From assembly GCA_030549335.1 (NCBI GenBank), contig CM060188.1, forward strand, positions 12,444,501 to 12,508,500: DNA of 64,000 nt, in the 5' to 3' direction. The DNA comes from Pontederia crassipes (taxonomy: Eukaryota > Streptophyta > Magnoliopsida > Commelinales > Pontederiaceae). The position numbers were made by a program, and so were the translations under genes. The notes under the pieces are model-generated. The model ran no database searches. It was not told the DNA's origin and saw only the letters and a program-made list of their open reading frames with translations. This document shows positions 47,401 through 58,320 of the stretch, piece by piece; position 1 is the first letter of the stretch, and every line of letters starts with the position of its first letter.

Positions 47401-50060
47401 AATATTTATGCATTATAAAAGAGTTCAATAAATGTAATAAATAATAAATATCACATAACATTTTTTCCTTCACGTAGTAAATATCTTCCCCCACGTCATA
47501 TTTTGGTACAATGGGAGCCCCCTCCTCCTTCGAGTTTTAAACTTAATTCGATCTCACTCATTCTTGTTTATTACTACAAGACCTCTTAAGCGACTAGGTA
47601 TAGTTGGAGGCATAGAGTTGTTTGAAAGGTGTATGATGTGCTGCTTGGATTGGCATTCAACAATTGATCATGGAAATAAACTTCTTAACTCTACACAAAC
47701 TTATTACTACCGCCTGGCGCTCCTCCTGGTGCATCCGCTTGATAATTGAATATATAAAGATTTTGCTTATAAAGTTCAATGTATGGTCAATTAATCATTG
47801 TTATAGGGGGCTAACAGGGCAGCAAATTTTTTAGTAAATCTTGGTTGCAATGTATGTAGCGACACTTTTTGGGTGCGGGATCCACCTATGAATCTACGCA
47901 ATTTTTTGCATGTGGACAAATCTAGATGTTAGATCAATAGATAATCTTTATTATAAAAAAATATCGGTATGCACCAAATTAAGAACGTGCAAATTTCTAG
48001 ATGCAAAACTTATTAGAATATAACTTTAGTTTGCTTCCTAGTTAAATAATGAACACAAATATTAATTAGCGTGTCTTTTATATATAGTAACGAAAAATCT
48101 TTTGGATGTCATCCCAAGTCTACTAGAGGCATATGGTGTTCGAAGTTACTAACGTATCATGTGACGGGTCCAATAATAATTTATTTATTTTTCAATGTGA
48201 TAACTTGAAGACTCGAACTCATGGCTAGTAACATTGGGACTCGATATTATTGCTAGTTGAGCCATAACTTTGGCTTGTAATAATTGAGCTAGTATCCATG
48301 TGTTAATGTTCAAGATGACATATATGTAGTCATCTTTATCTTTCTAATGAATTATTGGACTTCAACTATATAAAGTACAAATCTCTTTGTTATCTCACTA
48401 TAATAAGTAAAAATTCATCATATTTTCATATTGCCATTTGAAATGAATGTAAACAACATATCACATGAGGTATTCAAGGATTGGTTCCAACCCGATCCAT
48501 GAAAAACTCGACTCGAATCGATAAAATTTGGTTGGGTCAGATCGGGTCAATGCCTTTTGAGATAACGAATCTGACCCACTCCGATACGATCACCCAATCA
48601 CCATTTTTTTCTTACTTTTTTGCATTATTTAATATCAAAAATCATTTTAAATATATTTTAAAGCTTAAAATAGGTCTTCTCAACATCTACATATATTTTA
48701 ATATTTAAGCTATTTTTATTTTATTACTTAAACTTTTAAATCAAATATATGATTAAAATGAATAAAAAGTAAACAATTTTAAAAATTACTAAGTCGTTGA
48801 GTCGAGATGGGCCAATTCTGATTAGGATTTTCCAACATGTACTCAACCCAAACCCCTTTACCATGTACAAACATATGATATAAGTTATAACCTTTACAAT
48901 GAATTCAATCTTAGTCAATAACTGGCATTGCGGATATGTCAATGCTTCAAATAAGAACTAGCTTTTCTCTCGAATAAGACAAAACATATAAATGATATCT
49001 ATCAATCTAACTGAATCAGAACAGTCATGAACCATTCATAAATAAACATGAAACCAAATTAAGCAAATGTCTAAGAGTACGGTGACTCGTCGAAAATCAT
49101 GTGACGTGAATGGCATGAAATGATAGAAAATAGTATGCTTTGTATTAAGGAGTCACTTATCAATTACTCATATACTTTTGTTTACTCTCATACAAACAGA
49201 TACCCTTACTTCACAAGAAAATATCGAATTAAGTTCTAAAATTTTTAAACTCTTAGCACACACGACGAGACTGCAAGCGCACAACAGTCAATAAAATACT
49301 TAAGGGTCAATCCACAAGGACAAAGTTGAAAAGTTCACACTCGAGCAAAACCGTTTAGAAGAAAAGGGTAAGTTTATAGATGTTCAAACCGATAAAATGA
49401 AATAACACCAAACTAAAAAATACAGCAAATAAAGTTACACTAATTTTTAAGTGTTTGTAGCATATGCATGGACTGAAGTTAAAGTGAATAAACACTATGG
49501 CTTAGGTCGCTTGATCTGAACAGTGTCATTGGGTTAACCACACAACCCAATGAATACTTCTAATATCTCACGCCATGTTTGCAGATATCTCCAACATCTT
49601 TTTGCAATTTTTGAGTCATATATTTTTTAAATTTTATAATTTATATGTTGAATATTGAACAAGGTACATAAATGGTACATAATTTATATTAATTTTAATT
49701 GATTTGTTGTAGCTTTTCTCATAGAGAATTGCACTATAACCTTTTCATCGATTATTTAACTTTTTTTTATTTTTATTCACTTACACACACTGACTACTGA
49801 TTGATTAGTTAATTAATTATTACATTATTTCGAAGTAAAGAATAAAATGTCATATTGCAACTTATTATTACACAATAAAGAAAAATGTGATAAGCAGGAC
49901 CCTCTTTGGCTCCTAAAAAAATCAGATTTATAATCTTATTCCCAACTTTTATTCAAAAAATTTTAAATTAGTTCGTGAGAGCAACTTATAATTATTCTAA
50001 GATTCAGAAAAAAAAGTTAAAAGTGTTTATCTTGCTAAGAACATTTTGCGGCACATGAAT
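47401..50060. other. AT-rich intergenic region
   Basis: No gene is seen. About 48,480-48,860 has GC-richer edges (CCAACCCGATCC, GGGTCAGATCGGGTCAA; then GTCGTTGAGTCGAGATGGG) around an AT-rich core. It is probably another small TIR element whose boundaries I cannot fix. Confidence 0.4.
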
Positions 50061-50170
50061 GAATTCAAATGGATTTAATGGTCGTGGACGCTCCCCCTAT
50101 CATCATGCCCATTGGATGCGTGATCGACAATTGATGTAAAATTCATGATTTAATGGGCAGTTCAACACGG
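50061..50170 (+). repeat. Dispersed repeat, copy 1 (inverted partner at 57.3 kb)
   Basis: The block GTGGACGCTCCCCCTATCAT..TTGGATGCGTGATCGA..TTCATGATTTAATGGGCAGTT aligns with the reverse complement of about 57,292-57,400 (GTGGACGCTCCCCTACCATC..TTGGATGCGTGATCGA..). The neighbouring 50,200-50,600 is GC-richer and codon-like but has no sustained frame. Confidence 0.65.
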
Positions 50171-51690
50171 TTCGGTATAGAAAAAAGGCATAACAACCCA
50201 ACTCCACTCCCCACCCCAAATCTCGTCATCACTCGTCTCCGACGCTGGCGTTGTTGTGTGACCTCCTCCTTAACCTTCGTCACTGACCGACCCTCCTCCT
50301 TGGACCTTGATCTTATATATGCTCCCCTCCCCAACCACCTCCTCCACGACAGTAGCAACGAAACTCGTCGCGGAAGGCGACGATGATGATGAATGGGAGG
50401 GGATCCTCGGTGATGATTTGACCATGAGATTCGCCTAGCTCAAGGGGCCATCTCCGGCTGTTGCTGTCGCCACCGTCCTCACCCTCACTCACCGTCGGTA
50501 TTGACTTAGTCGAGCTCTTCAGCCACCATGTACATGTTGTTATTGTGGGGTTTCATGCCACAGATCCCAAAGTTGGAGACGAACGAGGCTTGCTACTCTG
50601 TGTTGGTCCTGTAATAACTCCAATTTTTTAAAAAAGAGTATTTAAATAACTTAGAGGAAATCCTAAAAAAATCCAGGCTAAACCTTATAAAAAGCCCACA
50701 AACCTCCCCCTATCTTTTCTTTTCTTATTTTTTCTCTCCCTCATGATGGCTACAATAATAAAAATTTGAGAAAGAAATAGAAGAACAAGGATGAAGAGGA
50801 CAAAGAGGAAGTGAACATGGACAAGGGAAAGGGGATCAACATTGAGGAAGAACAAGATGTATGTAAAGGGGATCCAACCCCTCTTTCCTCTCTCAATAAT
50901 TTGCATATGATGAAATAAGAGTTTAAGGACACCTTGTCCTCATAATCAATTATGATTGATGATTGCATGAAAACATTAATTAGATCTAGATGCTTTAGAT
51001 GATGATTTATTGTTTTGTTATATTTCATGATCTAGATATAGAGTTTCATAAGATTTTAGGAAAAACCCTAAAAGATGTATTTTCATGATAAATTGATATT
51101 GTTAGCAAGTTTATATGTCTATGATTTATGCATTAAAAGTATTATAGATAATCTATATCTTTTCCCTTGATTCTACCTCAAAAATTTGTATTTTCGAATT
51201 AGAAATCGGGACTCCAGGACGTCGGCATGACTGTGTCAATCCTAAAAATGATCGTGACCGATCGAACGAGATTGAGGCACTTAAAAAGCTCTCGATCACT
51301 CTCATGACATCTCTGTCACGATTGTGACGAGGTCAAGCAAGACCATGATCAACTTGGTCACGATCGCGAATTTGGCTAAAGCTGTGAAAGGTTGTGAAAA
51401 GACTGAGCATGACCATGACAACTCTGGATACGACCGTGATAAGCCTCGACACAACTATGATATTGCTGGGCACAATTGTGACGTTGGGAAATGCATTTTA
51501 TGATATTTTAAGCCTTTTATCTAATGTATATAGGTTGTGTATTGATTGTATATGACACATATATACACGTAATGCATATTCAATCGTAATTAGACTAAAA
51601 TATGAAGAAAAATTGATGTGAATGTTTGATATATTGATGATCCTAATAAAGTATGAAATTGAAGGAAATACCTCGACACTCATTATGTTA

Positions 51691-52345
51691 AAGAAGTAAA
51701 TGTCTTTCACCTTATGGCGATTGAGATTTTTCTAAAAATAATGCCATCACTCAAAATGATTTTTGATATTTTCTAGTAGCCATTGGCTTGCTTGTAATGA
51801 TATTGTATTGAGCCTTCAATTAAGTAAAAATGAAATATGAGAAAGAAGTAAATGTCTTTCACCTCACAATGATTGAGACTTTTTTGAAATATAATGTCAT
51901 CACCCGAAAGATGTTTGAAATTTCTCAATGTCCTATGAACTAATGTAATAATGCGGTCAAGATGAAAGATGGGGCAAGAAGTAAATGATTTTCATTTTTA
52001 TGGTGATTGAGACTTATTTGGAAAATAAAGGCATCACCCAAAAGGTAATTGAGATTTTTTAAAAGTAAATGTCTTTCACATTATGACGACTAAGACTTCT
52101 TTGAGAAATAATGTCATCACTCCAAAAGTGTTTGAAATTTTTTAGTGTCCTATTAATTAATATAACAATGTCACTGACTATTATGCAAAGATGAAGCATG
52201 TTATATGATGAACGCAATGAAAGTAAATAAAAAATACAAAGATGAGAAGTAAATGCCTTTCACTTTATGTTTATTGAATTTTTTAAGAAATAATTCTATT
52301 ACCTAAAAGGATGTTTGAGATTTCTCAATGTAAAAATGAAAGATA
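51691..52345 (+). repeat. Degenerate tandem array (five units)
   Basis: Five diverged units start with AAGTAAATGTCTTTCAC-like words at about 51,691, 51,845, 51,975, 52,060 and 52,243. Most continue with GATTGAGACTTTTTTGA, an AATAATGTCATCACCC-like block and GTTTGAGATTTCTCAATG. Unit length varies from about 85 to 185 bp. Confidence 0.7.
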
Positions 52346-52582
52346 TCATAAAATAAGATAAGAAGAAAAGTAAAGTTTAACTTCAAAGTATCTTATAATA
52401 AAGAAAGTTAAGACGATGATAAAATAAAGTTCTACACTTATGTATGTAATTCGAGGGGACCTAAGTTCAAGAAGTAAAATCTTGCATATGTGTAGGTTCT
52501 TTTTAAAGAACAATGTCCATCATCGTCAAGTGCGTATTTTACTAAAGATGACTAAAAATAAAATCTCTCACAATTATGATAT

Positions 52583-52971
52583 TGTTACGAAAAGAGGGAG
52601 AGAGGGATCACACGAACACAAAGGAACACGGAGATTTACGAGGTTCACCCTAAATCGGGTTACGTCCTCAGGAAGCGATTATTTTTTTGTTATGGAATAA
52701 CGATGATTACAATGATGGGTCTCTGTATAGACCTCTAAAGAGTTTATATAGGCACTCACTTTAACAGATTATATGAATTACAGACCAACTAAGACTCTGA
52801 ATTAATTCTCAAAATAAGACACTTATCTCGTGATAAGAAAATAAATCAATTTCGAATCACATACAGAATACTCCTAAATTTTTTTGCTCAGGGGCTCCGT
52901 AGAGGAATTCTGCTGAAACGCTTGACTATGTAGAGGGACTAACTGAGTTCAGATTCAAGGCATTATTAAGA
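52583..52971 (-). mobile_element. Solo LTR, Ty1/copia-like family (copy 2)
   Basis: A 389-bp LTR fossil in minus orientation, the relative of 25,657-25,979. In its own sense it starts near TTAATAATGCCTTGAATCTG and ends CTCTTTTCGTAACA. Flanking pentamers GATAT/GATGT agree at 4 of 5 positions. It retains a TGCCTATATAAACTC promoter region and a U5 block (GAGGACGTAACCCGATTTAG.., GAACCTCGTAAATCTCCGTG) that is missing from copy 1, which explains much of the length difference. Confidence 0.7.
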
Positions 52972-53476
52972 GATGTATATTTCTAAGATATGACCTATGA
53001 CATGAAATGAAAGTAAAGATGATGTTATGTGATAAAGATGAAAGATGAAAATGACATTAGAAATATCACATAATAGAGAAAGAAAATAAAATGAAAGAAG
53101 ATCCAAAGAGTTATAAAACAATCCTGAGAAAATGTAGGTAAATTATGAAAGATGTTAACTTACAAATAAGGATTAAGAAGTTTTATAGAAACTCCTACGA
53201 TGCACATGTCTATGAGAATGAAATGCAATGATATGCTATGTCTTGTATGTTATGAACGATATGAATGCATATTCCTATGGTATGAGACTTGCGTATGATG
53301 ATTTTAAAGTGAAGTAGGCATGTCAAGATGATTATGTTTCAAGAATTACATATTAAGAATAAATGATAAACATTATGTGATGTCATGTAAGAATTATGAT
53401 ATAATTCATGGGATGCAAGTTTATATGTTATTTATTATTATTATTACGATGCATCATATGTAGTATCATATGATAG

Positions 53477-56000
53477 TGTCACACCCAACTCCGTGACTAA
53501 GTGCTAATCCCAATTATCATAAATTTTAGTTACGTTTAGCCATTCCAAAAATAAAATCGGCAAAATCTCCCTCCCTTACTTTCTTGTGTTATTAGTCAAC
53601 ACATACAAAAGATGGATATATATTCATCAAAGTTTTAAAAAAAACTATAAGATATGACATTCGCATATGGTCATTATATATTTTTTTCCACAAACCATTT
53701 CACATATAACCCACAGGATCAAGTCTCATACAATCTTACAAAATGATTCTAATAAACTCTAGTACAACTCTCGAGTTTATCTATTACATGCATGTTTTTT
53801 TAAAATGAAAGTGGAGAGAAAATAAAAGTGCTCCAACGGCTTGACCTCTTCTATATGCATCAAAGGCAAGCTTCGAGTTGACTCAACTCAAGAACTTATA
53901 ATTATCTGAAAAATTCAACAAGGGTAATGTGAGCAACAATCGTTTGCTCAGTGAGTAGAATAAATGTACAACATAGGGGAACAATACGAGTGCATATAAC
54001 ATTTAAATAACCACATTTCTTTCGTATGAGAAAACATTTAAAGCATAACTCATTTCATATAACTTTTCAAATCATATGAACTTTTACATAAATACAAATT
54101 ATTCAAGATATCATCATATTCATAGTTAAACTCCACACATATGTCATTGCACATACTCATCATGGGTCAATACATATCCCTCTATAATCATGTGTCATAC
54201 AGTTAAGCAGAGCTTCATAATCAAGATTCATTGATACGTAGAGCAAATCATGAGTCAATACGTATCCCTCTATGATTGTGTGTCATACAGTTAAGCAGAG
54301 CTTCACAATCAAGAGTCTCAGATACGCAGAGCAAATCATGGGTCAATACGTATCCCAATCATGATTGTGTGCCACCCAATCATGATTCTCAGATACGCAG
54401 AGCGATCATGGGTCAATACGTGCACGCAGAGCAGCCCCCAAAGGGCAAAGACATCTGATATACGCCCCAAAGACTTCATGTATATCGAATGCGGTCCCAA
54501 AGACATTTTTCAAACAGCATGACTAATGAACACACGGAGTTTAACAATATCAAAATACACATGTCATAATCTCATATCATTATCAAATAAAATCTATTTT
54601 AACTTCACAAGCATTGTTCCCTGAAAATATTTTCATGTAAAAGGTTGTTCCATCTCATATAAAATCATTGAAACATATCATAAATACTTTTCATAGTTCA
54701 AGATATGTTTCAATAATAATAATACTAATAATCTTTGCTTGAAATAATATCATAAATAAAAGAACTAACATATAACATTTTGCTACGTTGTAAATTTACT
54801 CACTCACCTTGTACTTTATCACTTCAAAGAGATTTATTAGATTTCCTCCCTTTCATTTGCAATTTGAGGTTTTCCTACAAATAATAATGTCTTCTTACTT
54901 CTCAATCACTAGTAAGGTAATATGTAATGCATGCTCATGATTTATGAATACTTATGCACCCTAAAATACATATAACCTCCTTTAATACCAATTTCTAATT
55001 TTAGACATTTATATTCATAAGTTATTCCACACTTAGAACTTTTTAATTCTCCAAAGCTTAACTAGGTGCTGTTTCAAGGTTTCAGACTGAGTGTCTGTCA
55101 ATCAATAATTCATAACTTCTTAATCACATGGGAAAATCTTATGATTCTAGATTAATTAGAAACTAGACATACTAATATTTCTAATCCCCAAATATCATTA
55201 TCAAATTTCAAGTGAGTAAGTTAGGACATCCCAAGCAATCTGACCTAGGGTTTGTGCCTTGGCAGACTGTATGTCACTGAAATATTGATTTATATGTTTA
55301 TTCATACTTGTCTATTTAACTAGGGCATAATTTTCTTGAAAACTATACTTCATTAGTATTTTGTCATAAAAATTAGAGAATTTAACTCCTTATATAGACT
55401 TATAATAAAAATAGTTAATTCGGGTCGCAATCTGTCAATGTCTTGGAATCTGACAGAAGACTCACTATGAAATGAAAAATTCATTTCTCCGCCTCTACAC
55501 ATCCAAATTGGATGCTTCCAATTCTCACCGAACCCTTGTGAAGTATAATTTAGCATGTATAGATTTCAAACCCTAATTATATTTACCCTAATCATACTCT
55601 AATCTACAAGGCGGACCTATCTCTGACTCGGGATAGAGTGAGCGACCTACGGTTTTCGGTTCATAACTTCCTCTACCAAAATTCTTTTTGTATGATTCTT
55701 GTGGTCATGGAAAGCTAACATCGGGAGGATGCATCATGTAAATTTTCAGGATTGATGAAGAACGACTCACGAAGATATGATCTTATGAAGTTGTAAGTCA
55801 GTTTCGGACCCGCAGATTCACCCTAACCCAGCGAACTTGTCTAATTTCCTCAGGCTGTTCGGCAATTGATCTGGTCTTGAAAATTTTTCATCTTGCAGAT
55901 AATACGAATAAATGATTTATATATTTTCTTTCAGAATTTTAACACGTTATATGACGGTTTGGAAAAATTGTTTTCTAAGCAGCTGGTGAGCTGTCTGCTT
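53477..56000 (+). mobile_element. Probable Ty3/gypsy LTR/UTR relic with tandem repeats
   Basis: It starts TGTCACACCCAACTCCGTGA, a typical plant gypsy LTR start. It contains TGAGCAACAATCGTTTGCTCAGTGAGTAG (53,931-53,959), a style I associate with long gypsy LTRs, and an 88-bp tandem repeat. The right boundary is not certain; CA followed by GATAA near 55,900 is a weak candidate against GATAG at the left. There is no coding region. It is an old fossil. Confidence 0.4.
54159..54436 (+). repeat. 88-bp tandem repeat, about 3.3 copies
   Basis: Units start ATCATGGGTCAATACGTATC at 54,159, 54,247 and 54,335, with a partial one at 54,405. The spacing is exactly 88 bp between the first three; unit 3 is shortened to 70 bp. 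Shared words are CAGTTAAGCAGAGCTTC and GATACGCAGAGC. Confidence 0.85.
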
Positions 56001-57291
56001 CAGCTGCTTGAAACCCTATTGGTTGAAATAAAGATCCAATCATATTATTTGGTTAAAAATTAGTGTTAAACTTTTAATTAACATTAGTTAATCATAATTA
56101 AACATGTTTATTATAATATTTACAATTATTATAATTTATTCTTAATAATCTTATATAATTTCTTTATAATGCTTATCGATAATTTAATTTTGATTATGCT
56201 TTAATCCAAGAGTTAATTGCTACATGCAACCATGACTATATAAGCATCTAAACTTACTTAAAATGTTCATTAAAAATAAGATTATGTTGAAATGATATTT
56301 GTGGATCACGTCTGTGATAGATATGATATCATGACATGTATGATCTTTTGCAAAATTCTGCATTCTAGATTCGTGCAAATAATCAAGATTTAGTGATGGA
56401 TGACAATTTAATCTCATGAAGAAGTGTTGCACATGCTTAAATTTAAATAAGTCATGTAGTTCTGTTTGAACATTGAGATTAACGATGTAATGAAGGTTTA
56501 GATATTTAACATTTTTTTAAGTATCAGTTATGGTATGATTAATAAAAAAATTTATTTATTATAATTTTTTAAATTATCACGTCTTTCGTTGTTAAATGAA
56601 GTATGGCGAACGGGCTAACAATGTAAAATTTCCTAAAGTCCTGTTTGAATTAAGAACTTGTAATTCAAAATACATATTTTGTATTATCTTCTTGCTCCAA
56701 TAGCCTTAATCTCACGAGAGCAGTGTGTTCGAGCAGAGATAACGAACATCAAAAACCAAGTTTTTTTTTACTTTTGTCATCATTGCATGTGGTTTCCCAC
56801 TTTTTAATCTAAAGGTTGCTTGGCAAAAATCATGAGAATAATGTCTTATTCTTGACCTTAATTCGATGTTAAATGGGGCATAAATGATTAAAACTTTTAG
56901 GATGGATTTTAGATCATTACATAACCTTGTGCCCTGATTAGGGCATTGTCATTGAAGTCACAGTCGACCACGCCACGTTGGCTCCAACAATATGTGGTTC
57001 CTGTCCCTATGGGCTTCAACTTGCAGGACAGGGTAAGGGATTACGACTCCGCAGTTCTCATTGTTGTTCAATAGGTCATGAGAATACATGAGATGTCGCT
57101 CAGGTGTCGTTCGTGATAGACAACTAGCAAGGATGTTGTCAAGAGCCTCGCTCATTGACCTCGCCGATGCTCATAGTCATCGATGATATCATCGATCATC
57201 TCCACCACCGACGCTCATGACTTCACTATTTGTCGATCATCACGATTCGAAGCACCTCCCTCACTCGCGAATCGGATGAACCAACAAGAAC
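56001..57291. other. Intergenic region
   Basis: AT-rich to about 56,900, then of mixed composition. A minus-strand frame at 56,958-57,155 (65 codons) reads like ordinary protein (VIPYPVLQVEAHRDRNHIL) but matches no family I know. It lies beside the dispersed repeat at 57.3 kb, so it may be part of that element. Confidence 0.35.
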
Positions 57292-57400
57292 AATCAGACT
57301 GAACCGTCCACTAAATCGTGAATTCTAAATCGACCATCGATCACGCATCCAAGGAGCGCGATGGTAGGGGAGCGTCCACCTCATTTTAAATCCAATTCAA
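57292..57400 (-). repeat. Dispersed repeat, copy 2 (inverted partner of 50.1 kb)
   Basis: Reverse complement of the block at 50,061-50,170; see that entry. The similarity runs for about 85-100 bp. Confidence 0.65.
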
Positions 57401-58320
57401 ATTGAATTATCATAATTTTGTTGTAAAATTGGTACGCATGATTTCATCGTATACATTATATTCGCAATTTATACACTTATACACTTTAAAATTTTGGGAA
57501 GGCTCACGTTTTGGGATGTAGTCGTCGTGTTACGTGAACCACCTCCTCGTGCACAGCTGTGAATGAAGCCCGAACTCTCTCTCCCTCCTCTCATTAGTTA
57601 GTTCTTTTTCCTTTTTTTGCTTATCACACGATTAATGAGGAGGCATCGTGGATGGTGATGGCGGTGGTTGTGGCAGAAACGACCTGCATCTTCTTGTACG
57701 CACATTTTTATTTTCCCACGAGCACTCAACATGTACGCTTTAAAATACTTGAACTACCAGATATTTCTTTCTTTCTCCACAATATATTAATTTGCAGATA
57801 CTTTTAGGTTTTTTAAGGCAGCTTATAAGTTATAAGACAAATATATGCATATATATTCGCCAGATATGTTTTGAGTATGAGATCTCACCATTTTAAAAAT
57901 TGATCTTAATTTTATTTTGGGAATATATAAAATATCTTATTTTAGTCATAGAATATATTCGATTTTATAAAATTTTAAATGATCATTTACATAACAACAT
58001 ATTTATGATATATTAACTAATTTATATAAAATTTAATGTTTTTTTCTCGTTCTATGATTTGATTTAAAAATCAGTAAAAATATGATTTATTGAAATATAA
58101 TTTCAAATGCAAGTACGATAAATTTATTAAAATATGTTTTTTTATTTTTTCAGCCACAAGAGACGAATATGGTCAAATACTCGAAACTTGAGCTGCGATT
58201 GCGACCTCATTCCCAGCTGTAGGTTATTTTTTTGGCGTTGTGTCGCGTTGTTCTTTCCTTTTTTTAAATTACTTTAAGGAATCACGGGGTCTGCAAGGAA
58301 ATTGGCAAGGGGGAGGGGAG
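57401..58320 (+). promoter_or_regulatory. Upstream region of the TPR gene
   Basis: AT-rich upstream DNA with CT-rich patches (CTCTCTCCCTCCTCTC near 57,585) and a T-rich stretch just before the gene. No clear TATA box could be assigned. The reading frame is open to 58,240 but without an ATG before 58,321. Confidence 0.35.

Larger units (their letters stand above)
50610..53470. mobile_element. Repeat-derived region, possible Ty3/gypsy LTR relic
   Basis: It begins TGTAATAACTCCAATTTTTT, an LTR-like start for plant Ty3/gypsy elements. It continues as non-coding DNA with many TCACGATCGTGAC-type words at about 51,230-51,490, then a degenerate tandem array, and is interrupted by a solo LTR at 52,583. 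No coding domain is visible, so the assignment is tentative and the relic would be old and broken. Confidence 0.3.

Noticed and set aside
48481-48860. GC-edged segment as a fifth Mutator-like copy
   Set aside because: The ends do not match the AATGTTGT terminus and no 9-bp duplication is visible.
54159-54436. The 88-bp repeats as a CRISPR-like array
   Set aside because: Whole units are tandemly repeated with no unique spacers, in a plant nuclear context.
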